Notes: generated by a model from the letters alone, not told the origin. A stretch of DNA of 46,277 bases from Solirubrobacteraceae bacterium (GCA_017744415.1 JAGIBJ010000063.1:1-46277), one strand, 5' to 3'; counted from the stretch's first letter, positions 16,326 through 25,979 are shown. Numbers and translations: made by a program.

Positions 16326-17350
16326 TGGATCACGTCCGCCTGCAGGATGCGGCCGCCGGCTCCGACGAGGAACTCGCGATCGAGACGAGCCTGCGCCCAC
16401 GCCGGCTCGACGACTTCGTCGGCCAGGACGCCGTGCGCGAGCAGCTCGCAGTGGCGCTGGATGCCGCGAAGGGGCGAGGGGAGGCGCTCGATCACGTGCT
16501 GTTGTCAGGTCCGCCCGGCCTCGGCAAGACGAGCCTCGCCAACATCGTCGCCGAGGAGCTCGACGCCCCGTTCGTCCTCACGGCCGGCCCCGCGTTGGAG
16601 CGAAAGGGCGATGTGGCAGCGCTGCTCACTGCGCTGGAGCCGGGCTCCGTGTTCTTCGTCGACGAGCTCCACCGCCTCCCGCGCGCGCTCGAAGAGGCCT
16701 TCTACCCGGCCATGGAGGACTTCCAGCTCCCCATCACCATCGGGCAGGGTCCCGGCGCGCGGGTCGTGACGATCGATCTTCCGCGGTTCACGCTCGTCGG
16801 CGCCACGACCCGCTCGGGCCTGCTCTCGACGCCCCTCCGCGACCGCTTCGGGATCCAGTTCCGGCTCGATCCGTACGGCGCCGACGAGCTTGCGCGAATC
16901 GTCGAGCGCTCGGCGTCGATCCTCGGCGTCGAGATCGCCCCGAGCGGCGCATACGCGATCGCCTCGCGCTCGCGCGGCACACCGCGCGTGGCCAACCGCC
17001 TGCTCAAGCGCGTGCGCGACTGGGTGCAGGTGCGCGGGGAGGGCGTGATCGACGACGCCGCCGCCGCCAAGGCGCTCGAGCACCTCGAGATCGACAAGGA
17101 AGGGCTCGATCGCCTCGACCGTGAGGTGCTGCGCACGATCTGCGAGCTGTTCGCCGGCGGGCCGGTTGGGCTCTCGACGCTCGCCGCCGCCGTGGGTGAG
17201 GAGTCCGACACGCTCGAAGACGTCTACGAGCCGTACCTGCTCCAGCGTGGCTTCCTCCAGCGCACGCCGCGTGGCCGGGTCGCCACCGCCCGGGCATTCC
17301 GGCACCTGAACCTGGCCACGCCCGGCGGCTCCGCCGAACTCTTCGACTAG
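16322..17350 (+). CDS. ruvB: Holliday junction branch migration ATPase RuvB
   Basis: 342 aa, standard length. It has Walker A GPPGLGKT, Walker [11 protein letters not shown], sensor 1 [11 protein letters not shown], the arginine finger region PLRDRFG, and the C-terminal winged helix ([29 protein letters not shown]...[18 protein letters not shown]). RuvB hexamers pull DNA through the RuvA-junction complex. The start is ATG 16322, overlapping the ruvA stop (ATGATG leaves ATG 16325 as an alternative). A hairpin beyond the stop (17352-17388) may end this operon. Confidence 0.96.
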   Translation: MMDHVRLQDAAAGSDEELAIETSLRPRRLDDFVGQDAVREQLAVALDAAKGRGEALDHVLLSGPPGLGKTSLANIVAEELDAPFVLTAGPALERKGDVAALLTALEPGSVFFVDELHRLPRALEEAFYPAMEDFQLPITIGQGPGARVVTIDLPRFTLVGATTRSGLLSTPLRDRFGIQFRLDPYGADELARIVERSASILGVEIAPSGAYAIASRSRGTPRVANRLLKRVRDWVQVRGEGVIDDAAAAKALEHLEIDKEGLDRLDREVLRTICELFAGGPVGLSTLAAAVGEESDTLEDVYEPYLLQRGFLQRTPRGRVATARAFRHLNLATPGGSAELFD

Positions 17351-17351
17351 C

Positions 17352-17388
17352 GCCCTCAGCTCAAGCGCGCCGGTCCGTAGCCGAGGGC
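17352..17388 (+). terminator. Stem-loop after ruvB
   Basis: GCCCTC (17352-17357) pairs with GAGGGC (17383-17388), just after the ruvB stop, with a 25-nt loop. No U-tract follows, so this is a possible terminator or attenuator only. Confidence 0.35.
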
Positions 17389-17458
17389 TAGGGGGACCCC
17401 AGACGGCACTGACGTCCAATTGACATCGGTGGCGGCATCATTCCCCCGCACATCTGGG

Positions 17459-17464
17459 TATCTT
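17459..17464 (+). promoter_or_regulatory. Candidate -10 box for zinc-ribbon/PAS gene
   Basis: TATCTT, 9 nt before GTG 17474. A perfect TTGACA at 17420-17425 lies 33 bp upstream, too far to act as its -35. Confidence 0.45.
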
Positions 17465-17473
17465 CCTCGCTCC

Positions 17474-17926
17474 GTGTCCGCCATCACGTTCATCTGCCCG
17501 CATTGCGGCCACCGGTCCGTTCTGCGTGACCGGGTGCGTGGACTCCGGGGCAAGCCCCTCACCTGCGAGCGCTGTGGCGCGGGCATGCTCTTCGAGCTGC
17601 TCGACGACTACTACCCGGCACCGCAGGCCGCCATGTTCGTCCTCGACCAGGGCGGGCGCGTGCTCGGCTGTGGTCGCGGGAGCTTCGAGCTCACCGGTCT
17701 CAAGGACGAGCGCGCGATCGGGCGCGACGCCAAGGATCTCCTTGGGCTCGTGACCGATGACGGAGCCGACGTGATCGGCACCGTCCGCGAATGGGGCGTC
17801 CGCCAACTCAACAAACCCGCGACCATCGAGGCTGAGGGCGACCTGCCCGCCCGCGTCACCGTCGATTGCTTCCCTGCATACGACGACGACGGGGGCGTAC
17901 TGCTCGTCCTCACGCCCTCCGAGTAG
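17474..17926 (+). CDS. Small zinc-ribbon plus PAS-like protein in the usual yajC position
   Basis: 150 aa from GTG 17474. Residues 8-40 are a zinc ribbon with two Cys pairs: CPHCG and CERCG. Residues 50-150 look like a PAS fold (AMFVLDQGGRVLGCGRGSFELTGL, then AKDLLGLV, and a C-terminal strand VLLVLTPSE). PAS domains sense small molecules, redox or partner proteins; no output domain is attached. It lies between ruvB and secDF, where many bacteria have yajC, but it has no membrane span and is not a YajC. Its stop codon TAG is the first half of the secDF -10 box. Function unknown. Confidence 0.75.
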   Translation: MSAITFICPHCGHRSVLRDRVRGLRGKPLTCERCGAGMLFELLDDYYPAPQAAMFVLDQGGRVLGCGRGSFELTGLKDERAIGRDAKDLLGLVTDDGADVIGTVREWGVRQLNKPATIEAEGDLPARVTVDCFPAYDDDGGVLLVLTPSE

Positions 17927-17929
17927 TCT
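17924..17929 (+). promoter_or_regulatory. -10 box of secDF overlapping an upstream stop codon
   Basis: TAGTCT; the TAG is the stop of the zinc-ribbon/PAS gene. The spacer to GTG 17939 is 9 nt with no Shine-Dalgarno. Confidence 0.5.
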
Positions 17930-17938
17930 CCGCCACCA

Positions 17939-20821
17939 GTGTCCGAACGCCGCCGAAATCTCTTCATCCTGCTCTTCGTCGCGGGCCTCGCGATCGCGTC
18001 GCTCGTCGTCGTGAACGCCAAGAGCGCGCGCCTCGGCCTCGATCTTCGAGGCGGCGTCGAGCTCGTCTACAAGGCCACGCCGGCCGTCGGCACGGGCGCC
18101 GTCGATCCCGACTCGCTGGATCGCGCCATCGAGGTCATGCGCAAGCGCGTCGACCCGACCGGCACGCTCGAGCCCGAGATCCAGACCGCGGGCGACAGCC
18201 AGATCACGATCGCGCTCCCCGGTTACCAGAACCCGAAGAAGGCCCAGGACCTGGTTGGCCGCACCGCGCGCCTGTACTTCTACGACTGGGAGCCGAACGT
18301 TGTCGGGCCCGAGGGCACGCCGGCGCCTGAGGATCCGGCCGTCACCGGTGCCACGGATCCGGGCGGCCCGACCGCTGCGCTCACGAAGTTCGACGCGGTG
18401 ATCCGCGCGAGCAAGCGCCCCGCAAAGACGTACGCGCAGCGCTCGCACAACGAGACCTACTACCTCGTCAACGACAAGGAGCGGAAGGTCCTCGTGGGCC
18501 CGACGACCGTCGCCGACGACCTCTACAGCGAGGATCCGGCCGAGGCCGCCAAGCAGAAGGAGGGCACGCGCGTCGTGAAGGTGCCGACCGGCACCACGCT
18601 CCTTCAGGCCACCGCGCCGACCGCGAAGTCGGGCTCGGGCAAGGCCAACGCGCGCCCCGACAAGTGGTTCGTGGTGCAGGACGATGTCGCCCTGCAGGGT
18701 TCCGACATCCGTGACCCCGTTCAGAGCCAGGATCAGCTCGGCCAGCCGGCCGTCGCCTTCCAGTTCAGCGACAAGGGCAAGAAGATCTGGCAGGACGTCA
18801 CCCGCGCGATCGCCGAGCGCGGTCAGGAGCAGGCCATCGGCGGCACGGGCAACCAGCACTTCGCCGTGGCACTCGACAACCAGCTCCTCACGGTCCCGTA
18901 CATCGACGCCCAGCGGAACCCCGACGGCATCTCCGGCGACACCGGTGCCGAGATCTCGGGCAGCCTCACGCTCTCCGAGGCCCGCGAGCTCGCAGACCTT
19001 CTCCGCAGCGGCGCCCTGCCGGTCAACCTCCAGCAGCTCTCGCAGTCGCAGGTGTCGGCCACGCTCGGCCAGAAAGCCCTCGACAAGGCGGTCGTCGCCG
19101 GCCTCGTCGGCTTCGCCGTCGTCGCGCTGTTCCTGCTCGTCTTCTACCGCGTGCTCGGCGTCCTCGCGATCTCTGGCCTCGCGCTCTACACGCTGTTCTT
19201 CTACGCGCTCGTGAAGGCGATCCCGATCACGCTGACGCTGCCAGGCATCGCCGGTCTGATCCTCACGATCGGTGTGGCCGCGGACGCGAACATCGTCATC
19301 TTCGAACGCATCAAGGAAGAGCTACGCGCGGGCAGATCCGTGTCCGCGGCTATCTCGGCGGGCTACAAACGAGGCCTCACGGCAATCGCCGACGCCAACG
19401 TCGTCACGTTCATGGTCGCGTTCATCCTGTTCACCCTGGCGACCGGCGGCATCAAGGGCTTCGCGTTCACGCTCGGCGTCGGCACGCTCGTGTCGTTCTT
19501 CACGGCCGTCGTCTACACGCAGGCGGTGCTCGGCATGATCGGCACCTCGCGCGTCTTCACCAGCCGCGCCGCGTTCGGTGCGGGGGAGAAGACTCGCCCC
19601 CCGCGCCGGTTCGACTTCATGGGCCGCTCGAAGGTGTTCTTCTCGCTGTCTGGCGTGATCCTGCTCATCGGCGCGTTCGCCATCGGCACCAACGGCGTGC
19701 CGCTCGGCAACGACTTCTCAGGCGGCACGAAGATCGGCGTGGAGCTTGGCCGCAGCGCCACGGAAGCGCAGGTGCGCGAGTCGCTCGCCGCTGACGGCTT
19801 CGAGGCGGAGAAGGTGCAGCGCGAGACCGGCAGCGACGTGGCCGCGAACAGCTTCCAGATCACCATCAAGAAGCTCGCACCGGACCGCGTGCCGGCCGTC
19901 CGTGCCTCGCTCGAGGACTCGTACGGCATCGGGCAGAACTACGAGGTCCAGTCCGTCGGCCCGACGTTCGGCAAGCAGATCGCCAACACCGCGATCATCG
20001 CGATCATCGCGTCGCTCCTGGTGATCTCGGCCTATATCGCACTGCGGTTCGAGTGGAAGTACGCCGTGCCGGTGCTCATCGCCCTCTCGCACGACATCCT
20101 GATCGTCGCGGGCGTGTACGCCCTGATCGGGGCCGAGGTGACGAGCGCGACGGTGGCCGCACTGCTCACCATCCTCGGTTACTCGCTCTACGACACGATC
20201 ATCGTGTTCGACCGCATCCGCGAGAACGTTCCACGAATGCCGAGAGCCACGTTCGGTCAGATCGTGAACTCGTCGATGAGCGAGGTGCTCACCCGGTCTC
20301 TGGCGACCTCGTTCTGCACCCTGCTGCCGGTCACCGCGCTCTACTTCCTGGGCGGCGAGACCCTCCAGGACTTCGCCCTCGCGCTGATCATCGGCACGCT
20401 CTCCGGCGCCTACTCGTCGATCTTCATCGCGGCTCCGGTGCTCGTGCACTGGAAGGAGCGCGAGACGGTGTGGAAGCGCCGCTTCCAGACCGTCGCCGCG
20501 GAGCACGGTGGCAAGGTGCCGTCGTACGCAGATGGCCCCAAGTCGGCGCTGGCCACTCAGGAGCGCACCGGCCCGGTCCGGCTGAGCTCTGATCAGGCTC
20601 CCGACCAGGTGAGCGAGGAAGAGTTCAACGAGATGGTCCGCGACCTCGGCATCGAGCCCGAGAAGAAGGCGGCGCCCGCGAAGGCGCAGCCGAAGCCGCA
20701 GTCCGCTCCGTCGGCCACGGCGACCGCCGAGATCGATCCGAACGACCCGGCCGCTGTACGCCGGGCCGAGGCACAGCGCCGCCGCGAAGCGCGCCAGAAC
20801 CGCACCAAGGGAGATTCCTGA
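17939..20821 (+). CDS. secDF: SecD-SecF fusion, protein-export membrane protein
   Basis: 960 aa. The SecD half: TM1 (LFILLFVAGLAIASLVVV), LGLDLRGGVELVYK, a long periplasmic-side P1 domain, then a five-helix block starting near residue 380 with VAADANIVIFERIKEELRAG. The SecF half starts near residue 550 (FMGRSKVFFSLSGVILL), has GNDFSGGTKIGVEL and the paired signature LYDTIIVFDRIRENVPR, and ends in five more helices. The C-terminal 110 residues are a cytoplasmic tail rich in Lys, Pro, Ala and Glu. SecDF uses the proton gradient to pull proteins out of SecYEG. Most actinomycetes have separate secD and secF; here they are fused without frame break. The TGA overlaps the next ATG by one base. Confidence 0.95.
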   Translation: MSERRRNLFILLFVAGLAIASLVVVNAKSARLGLDLRGGVELVYKATPAVGTGAVDPDSLDRAIEVMRKRVDPTGTLEPEIQTAGDSQITIALPGYQNPKKAQDLVGRTARLYFYDWEPNVVGPEGTPAPEDPAVTGATDPGGPTAALTKFDAVIRASKRPAKTYAQRSHNETYYLVNDKERKVLVGPTTVADDLYSEDPAEAAKQKEGTRVVKVPTGTTLLQATAPTAKSGSGKANARPDKWFVVQDDVALQGSDIRDPVQSQDQLGQPAVAFQFSDKGKKIWQDVTRAIAERGQEQAIGGTGNQHFAVALDNQLLTVPYIDAQRNPDGISGDTGAEISGSLTLSEARELADLLRSGALPVNLQQLSQSQVSATLGQKALDKAVVAGLVGFAVVALFLLVFYRVLGVLAISGLALYTLFFYALVKAIPITLTLPGIAGLILTIGVAADANIVIFERIKEELRAGRSVSAAISAGYKRGLTAIADANVVTFMVAFILFTLATGGIKGFAFTLGVGTLVSFFTAVVYTQAVLGMIGTSRVFTSRAAFGAGEKTRPPRRFDFMGRSKVFFSLSGVILLIGAFAIGTNGVPLGNDFSGGTKIGVELGRSATEAQVRESLAADGFEAEKVQRETGSDVAANSFQITIKKLAPDRVPAVRASLEDSYGIGQNYEVQSVGPTFGKQIANTAIIAIIASLLVISAYIALRFEWKYAVPVLIALSHDILIVAGVYALIGAEVTSATVAALLTILGYSLYDTIIVFDRIRENVPRMPRATFGQIVNSSMSEVLTRSLATSFCTLLPVTALYFLGGETLQDFALALIIGTLSGAYSSIFIAAPVLVHWKERETVWKRRFQTVAAEHGGKVPSYADGPKSALATQERTGPVRLSSDQAPDQVSEEEFNEMVRDLGIEPEKKAAPAKAQPKPQSAPSATATAEIDPNDPAAVRRAEAQRRREARQNRTKGDS

Positions 20822-21087
20822 TGGCGATCCTCTCGTGGGTCATGATGGGCCTGGCGATCTGGCACTTCATGATCTGGCTCCCGGACCGGGTCGTCGGCGG
20901 CATCGTCGGCGCCTTCCTGATCGCTGCGGGCGGCGCCGTGCTCGGCGGCCTGGCGCTGAACGGCTTCGAGGTGCCCGGCCGGGCTGACCTTGAAACCATC
21001 GTGGCGCTCGACGGCATCCCGGGCGCGATCATCGCCCTCGGGCTCGGCTACGCCCTCGGGTCGTGGCGCGAGTCGAAGGCTGCCTGA
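20821..21087 (+). CDS. Small membrane protein, GlsB/YeaQ-like
   Basis: 88 aa with three hydrophobic stretches: ILSWVMMGLAIWHFMIWL, GGIVGAFLIAAGGAVLGGLAL and IPGAIIALGLGYALG. The GGIVGAFLIAAGGAVLGG core recalls the GlsB/YeaQ/YmgE transglycosylase-associated family, but this is a weak resemblance. The ATG overlaps the secDF TGA by one base (TGATG), so it is translationally coupled. It may be an accessory of the export complex or simply a stress-type membrane protein. Confidence 0.65.
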   Translation: MAILSWVMMGLAIWHFMIWLPDRVVGGIVGAFLIAAGGAVLGGLALNGFEVPGRADLETIVALDGIPGAIIALGLGYALGSWRESKAA

Positions 21088-21127
21088 TCACAGCGCCACA
21101 TCGGGCGGTTCCGTCCCACCGGCCCCG

Positions 21128-21133
21128 TACCGT
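21128..21133 (+). promoter_or_regulatory. Candidate -10 box deciding the recJ start
   Basis: TACCGT, 6 nt before GTG 21140. The open frame runs from 20990, so this box argues for GTG 21140. Confidence 0.5.
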
Positions 21134-21139
21134 GGGGTA

Positions 21140-23647
21140 GTGGCCACGGTGACCTCGCCCGATTCTGCGACCCCGCTCACGCCGCCTGCTCCGGTGGGCC
21201 CGGCGGACGGTGAGCCGCGCGCCGAGGTCCACCCGGCCGCGGATCCGCGGCCGGTCGCGGCCGCGGTCGACGCGGCCGCGTTGCGCGAGCTGATGGGCGC
21301 GCTCAGCGTCGGCCACGTCACAGCCCAGGCGCTCCTGCGCCGCGGGCTCTCCGATCCGGCCGAGGCGAGCCGCTGGCTCGGCGGCCGCGCGGATGCCGCC
21401 ACGGAGCTCCCGGGGCTCGACGCCGCCGTCGCGCTCGTCCTGCACCACGTGCAGGCCGGCAGCCGGATCCTGATCCACGGCGATTACGACGTCGACGGCG
21501 TTTGCGCGTCCGCGATCCTCCTCGACACCCTCGAGCTCCTCGGCAGCCGTGCCGCCTGGCACCTGCCCAAGCGCGGCGTCGACGGCTACGGCCTCACCGC
21601 CGCCAGCCTGGAGCGCATCGGTCGGCTCGGCGCCGAGCTCGTCATCACCGTCGACTGCGGCATTACCGCTGTCGACGAGTCGAGGCAGCTCCGCGAGGCC
21701 GGGGTTGACGTCCTCATCACCGACCATCACCTCGCCCGCGACGACGGGCAGCTGCCGCCGGTCACGATCCTCCACCCGGCCGTACGCGGCGGGGAACTCG
21801 TCGAGCCCGCCACGGCACCGTGTGGTGCCGGCGTCGCCGCCCACCTCGCGCGGGCGCTGCTCGCCGAGGCCGGCCAGAGCGCCGCGGCCCTGCAGGACGG
21901 CATCGCCGAGCTCACCGCCCTGGCCACGATCGCCGACTGCGTCCCGCTCACCGGCGAGAACCGCCAGCTCGTGCGCGACGGCCTCGCGGCCCTCGCCCGT
22001 ACGCGCCGCCCCGGATTGCGCGCGCTGCTGCGCTCGGCGCGCGTCGACGCCGCCACGCTCGACGGCCAAGCCGTCGGCTTCCGGCTCGCACCGCGTCTCA
22101 ACGCGGCCGGTCGCGTCGCTCGCGCGGATCTGGCCCTCGCGCTGCTGCGCACCGGCTCCGACGAGGAGGCCGCCCGCCTCGTCGAGGAGATCGAGCGCTG
22201 CAACCTGCGTCGTCGCGAGGCGGAGCTCGAGGTGCGCCGCGCCGCCGAGCAGCAGGTGCGCGCCCTCGGGCCGCGCTCCGGCTACGTGCTCGCCGGCGAA
22301 GGCTGGCCCGCCGGCGTCGTCGGCATCACCGCCTCGCGGATCGCCGAAGACACCGATCGCCCGACCGTCGTCGTCGGCATGAACGGCGAGATCGGCAGCG
22401 GTTCGGCCCGCAGCGCCCGCGGCCTCGATCTCGCGGCCCTGCTCGGGGAGTGCCGCGGTGAGCTCGAGAAGTTCGGCGGCCACGCCGCCGCTGCCGGTTG
22501 CGAGGTCCGTGCCGAAAAGCTTGAAGCGTTCGCCGCCGCCTTTGACGCCGCCGCGGCCCGCGCGCTCGAGTCGGCCGCCGAGACGCCGCCGCCGAGCGTC
22601 GACGCCGTGGCCGAGGTCCGTGACCTCACCCTCGACCTTGCCGAGGAGCTCGCTGCCTTCGAGCCGACCGGCGAGGGCAACCCGGCGGTGCGCCTGCTGC
22701 TGCCATCGGTGCGGGTGATCGAGGAGAGCCCCATGGGCAGCGGCAACGAGCACCGCCGCGCCGTGATCGCCTCCGGCGGCGCACGCACGAACGCCGTTGC
22801 GTTCTCGTCGCCGCCGATCCCGATGGGCGTGCCTCTTGATCTCGTCGTCCACTTGGAGCGCTCCTCGTATGGGGGCACGGTCGAGGCGCGCGTGGTCGTT
22901 CAGTCGGTCCACGAGCTCGAGCGCGCTAGTGCGAGCAGCGCGGCCGGTGTCGGCCGCGATGCCACCGCACTCGCGGCGCTGCTGGCCGGCTACCAGGAGC
23001 CTTTGCCGGCCTCGGTGCTGCCGCCGCGGCCGTCGGTCGACCGGCGCGGCTGCTCCGTCGCGGCAGCGCTGCGGGTCGCCGCAGCCTGCGGGCGTGAGCC
23101 GATCGCCTACGTCGCCGACACCGGGCGGCGCGCCCCGCAGCTCCGCGCCCTGGGGTTCACCGGCACCATCGCCGGGCCGGCGGCGCTGCCGCGCGCGCTC
23201 GCCGTGGCCGACCCCGATCGCTCGCTCGTGATCTGCGTCGATCCGCCGCTCGATCCGCGCGCCGCCGCGGCGCTCGCGTCCACCGACGTCGAAGCCTGGT
23301 GGAGCTGGACCGAGGCTGAGCTAACCTATTCCCTCCATGTTCTGGAGCGGGAGTTCGCCTTGCGGCCTCTCATGGTCGCGCTCTACCGAGGCCTGCGTGA
23401 TGCAGGTGCGCCGCTCCACGCCCTCGGACTCCTCGCGCTGCTGCCCGAAGGTCACGCGCCGGCCGGGCTCGGTCGCGCCGTCCGCGTGCTCGAGGATCTC
23501 GGGCTCGTCACCGTGGGCGAGGCGCTCGGAAGCGTCGAGCTCATCTCGCAGGAGCGCGCCGAGCTGGAGCGCTCGGCGATCTTCACGCAGTCCGCAGCAC
23601 TGGTCGAGGAGGCACGGGCATGGAGCCTGAGTCCTCAGTCGGCCTGA
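21140..23647 (+). CDS. recJ: Single-stranded-DNA-specific exonuclease RecJ, with long C-terminal extension
   Basis: 835 aa from GTG 21140. The DHH core has ILIHGDYDVDGVCAS (motif I), ITVDCGI, TDHH (motif III), a later Asp motif ATIADCVPL, and GFRLAPRLNAAGR. The DHHA1 domain carries GEGWPAGVVGITASRIAE and GSGSARSARGLDL, then GGHAAAAG. An OB-like segment ends near residue 600. The last 230 residues are not part of minimal RecJ; they include a helicase-like tail (PIAYVADTGRRAPQLRALGF) and a winged-helix-like end. RecJ degrades ssDNA 5' to 3' in recombination and repair. The C-terminus overlaps the rel start by 28 bp. Confidence 0.92.
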   Translation: MATVTSPDSATPLTPPAPVGPADGEPRAEVHPAADPRPVAAAVDAAALRELMGALSVGHVTAQALLRRGLSDPAEASRWLGGRADAATELPGLDAAVALVLHHVQAGSRILIHGDYDVDGVCASAILLDTLELLGSRAAWHLPKRGVDGYGLTAASLERIGRLGAELVITVDCGITAVDESRQLREAGVDVLITDHHLARDDGQLPPVTILHPAVRGGELVEPATAPCGAGVAAHLARALLAEAGQSAAALQDGIAELTALATIADCVPLTGENRQLVRDGLAALARTRRPGLRALLRSARVDAATLDGQAVGFRLAPRLNAAGRVARADLALALLRTGSDEEAARLVEEIERCNLRRREAELEVRRAAEQQVRALGPRSGYVLAGEGWPAGVVGITASRIAEDTDRPTVVVGMNGEIGSGSARSARGLDLAALLGECRGELEKFGGHAAAAGCEVRAEKLEAFAAAFDAAAARALESAAETPPPSVDAVAEVRDLTLDLAEELAAFEPTGEGNPAVRLLLPSVRVIEESPMGSGNEHRRAVIASGGARTNAVAFSSPPIPMGVPLDLVVHLERSSYGGTVEARVVVQSVHELERASASSAAGVGRDATALAALLAGYQEPLPASVLPPRPSVDRRGCSVAAALRVAAACGREPIAYVADTGRRAPQLRALGFTGTIAGPAALPRALAVADPDRSLVICVDPPLDPRAAAALASTDVEAWWSWTEAELTYSLHVLEREFALRPLMVALYRGLRDAGAPLHALGLLALLPEGHAPAGLGRAVRVLEDLGLVTVGEALGSVELISQERAELERSAIFTQSAALVEEARAWSLSPQSA

Positions 23648-25938
23648 CCCACGCCGCCGAGCTCTCGCGCCACCTCGTCGACGAGGCACCGCCGCCGACC
23701 GGCAACGGTGGTGCGGCCGTCGAGCGCATCGCGGGCCACGACCTCACCGGCAACGAGCGGCGCCTGATCGCGGATCTCCGCGCGGTGATCGCGGAGCACG
23801 CTCAGCCGGGCCGCGCCCCGGTCGACCTGGCCGAGGTGGAGCGGGCGTTCGCGTTCGCTGCCAAGGCGCACGTCGGTCAGCAGCGCAAGAGCGGCGAGGA
23901 CTTCATCGCGCACCCCGTGGGCGTCGCGAAGATCTGCGCCGGCCTCGGTCTCGATACCGAGACGCTCTGCGCCGCGCTGCTTCACGACACCGTCGAGGAC
24001 ACGTCCGCGTCGCTCGAGGTTGTCACGACGCAGTTCGGCGAGACCGTCGCCGCGCTCGTCGACGGCGTCACCAAGCTCACCGGCATCTCGTTCCAGTCCC
24101 GCGACGATCAGCAGGCGGAGAACTACCGCAAGATGATCGTCGCGATGGCCCAGGACGTGCGGGTCATCCTCATCAAGCTCGCCGATCGCCTGCACAACAT
24201 GCGCACGATCGGGGCGATGACGAAGCAGAAGCAGATCGAGAAGAGCCGCGAGACGCTCGAGATCTTCGCTCCGCTTGCGCATCGCCTCGGTATCCACGCG
24301 ATCAAGTGGGAGCTCGAGGATCTCGCGTTCCAGGCACTGCACCCGCGCAAGTACACCGAGATCAAGATGCTCGTCAACCAGCAGCGGCAGGACCGCGAGC
24401 GGTACGTCGAGCATGCCGGCAACTACCTGATCGAGGAGCTCGACAAGGTCGGCATCGCCGCCGACATCTCGGGCCGCGCGAAGCACTTCTACTCGATCTA
24501 CACGAAGATGGCTCGCAAGGGCCGCGAGTTCAACGAGATCTACGACCTCACCGCGATGCGCGTGATCGTCGCCGGCACCAACGAGTGTTACGGCGCGCTC
24601 GGCGTGGTGCACGCGCTCTGGAAGCCGCTGCCCGGGCGCTTCAAGGACTACATCGCCATGCCCAAGGCGAACCTCTACCAGTCGCTCCATACGACGGTGG
24701 TGGGTCCCGAGGGCCGGCCGCTCGAGATCCAGATCCGCACCGCGGAGATGCACGCCCGTGCCGAGTTCGGTGTTGCCGCGCACTGGGCCTACAAGGCCGA
24801 CGGCACCGGCGGCAGGAGCGGCATGCTCGGCGATCTCGCGGAGGTCCACCACGACCACCAGGATCCGCGCGAGTTCATGGAGTCGCTCAAGCGCAGCCTG
24901 TTCGGCTCCGAGGTGTTCATCTTCACGCCCAAGGGCGATGTGAAGAGCCTCGAGCAGGGCGCCACGCCGCTCGACTTCGCCTACGAGGTGCACACCGAGA
25001 TCGGCCACCGCACGGTCGGCGCGAAGGTCAACCAGCGCCTGGTGCCGCTGCACTACGAGCTCAAGAACGGCGACATCGTCGAGATCCTCACGAGCAAGCA
25101 GGATCGCGGCCCGTCTCGCGACTGGCTGAAGGTGGTGCGCACGAGCCGCGCGCGCAACAAGATCAAGCACTTCTTCAAGCAGGAGTCGCGCCACGACAGC
25201 GAGCACCGTGGCCGTGAGGTGCTGCAGGTGCAGCTCAAGCGTGCTGGCCTACCGTCGCAGAAGATCGTCGCCAGCGCGATGCTCGCCGACGTGTCCCGCG
25301 AGCTCGGCTTCGAGAAGGCCGAGGACTTCTACCTGGCGCTCGGCAACGAGCAGATCTCGCCGCAGGTCGCGGTGAACAAACTGATCGACCGCTTCAAGGG
25401 CGACACCGCAGAGCCGGAGACGCCGGAGACGACGTTCGACGAGCTGATCCATCGCCAGCGCCGCCGCACGCAGCGCGGCAGCAAGGTCGGCATCCGCGTC
25501 GAGGGCGTCGACGACGTGATGGTGCGGCTCGCAAAGTGCTGCCGTCCGGTGCCCGGCGACGAGATCACGGGCTATATCTCCCTCGGCCGCGGGATCACGA
25601 TCCACCGCGACGACTGTCCCAACGCGATGGCCCTCCGCAAGAACGCGGAGCGGTTCGTCACCGTCACCTGGGAGGGCGAGAACGAGACCGCCTTCCTCGT
25701 CGAGATCGAGGTGAACGGATGGGACCGCCACCGGCTCCTTGAAGACCTTTCGCGCACCTTCTCGGAGCATGGCGTCAACATCATCGAAGCGCGCTGCACC
25801 ACCACCGACGGCATGACCGCCAACCGGTTCGTCGTCGAGGTCCCCGATCCCCAGACGTTGAAGAACGCGATCAACAAGCTGCGGCAGATCGACAGCGTGT
25901 TCGACGCCTACCGGATCATCCCCGGCCAGAACCAGTAG
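23620..25938 (+). CDS. rel: Bifunctional (p)ppGpp synthetase/hydrolase Rel
   Basis: 772 aa, long-RSH size. The hydrolase HD domain is intact (LLHDTVEDT: His122, Asp123, Glu126, Asp127). The synthetase domain has YDLTAMRVIV, RFKDYIAMPKANLYQSLHTTV and the Rel-type RFKD charge pattern of bifunctional enzymes. TGS (EVFIFTPKGDVKSLEQGATPLDFAYEVHT), a helical and zinc-finger-like segment (KCCRPVPGDEITGYISLGRGITIH), and a C-terminal ACT domain follow. ATG 23620 has GAGGAGG upstream, inside recJ. Rel makes and destroys ppGpp in starvation. apt, common between secF and rel in actinomycetes, is absent. Confidence 0.96.
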   Translation: MEPESSVGLTHAAELSRHLVDEAPPPTGNGGAAVERIAGHDLTGNERRLIADLRAVIAEHAQPGRAPVDLAEVERAFAFAAKAHVGQQRKSGEDFIAHPVGVAKICAGLGLDTETLCAALLHDTVEDTSASLEVVTTQFGETVAALVDGVTKLTGISFQSRDDQQAENYRKMIVAMAQDVRVILIKLADRLHNMRTIGAMTKQKQIEKSRETLEIFAPLAHRLGIHAIKWELEDLAFQALHPRKYTEIKMLVNQQRQDRERYVEHAGNYLIEELDKVGIAADISGRAKHFYSIYTKMARKGREFNEIYDLTAMRVIVAGTNECYGALGVVHALWKPLPGRFKDYIAMPKANLYQSLHTTVVGPEGRPLEIQIRTAEMHARAEFGVAAHWAYKADGTGGRSGMLGDLAEVHHDHQDPREFMESLKRSLFGSEVFIFTPKGDVKSLEQGATPLDFAYEVHTEIGHRTVGAKVNQRLVPLHYELKNGDIVEILTSKQDRGPSRDWLKVVRTSRARNKIKHFFKQESRHDSEHRGREVLQVQLKRAGLPSQKIVASAMLADVSRELGFEKAEDFYLALGNEQISPQVAVNKLIDRFKGDTAEPETPETTFDELIHRQRRRTQRGSKVGIRVEGVDDVMVRLAKCCRPVPGDEITGYISLGRGITIHRDDCPNAMALRKNAERFVTVTWEGENETAFLVEIEVNGWDRHRLLEDLSRTFSEHGVNIIEARCTTTDGMTANRFVVEVPDPQTLKNAINKLRQIDSVFDAYRIIPGQNQ

Positions 25939-25955
25939 CCGGCTCGCCGAGCCGG
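25939..25955 (+). terminator. Stem-loop directly after rel
   Basis: CCGGCTC (25939-25945) and GAGCCGG (25949-25955) form a perfect 7-bp stem with a GCC loop, directly abutting the TAG stop and followed by TT. This is a likely intrinsic terminator despite the short T run. Confidence 0.55.
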
Positions 25956-25979
25956 TTCGGCAGACCAGCGTGGCGGCGC

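Noticed and set aside
17420..17425. Perfect TTGACA as a -35 box
   Set aside because: It is 33 bp from the TATCTT -10 and no -10 lies 16-18 bp downstream.
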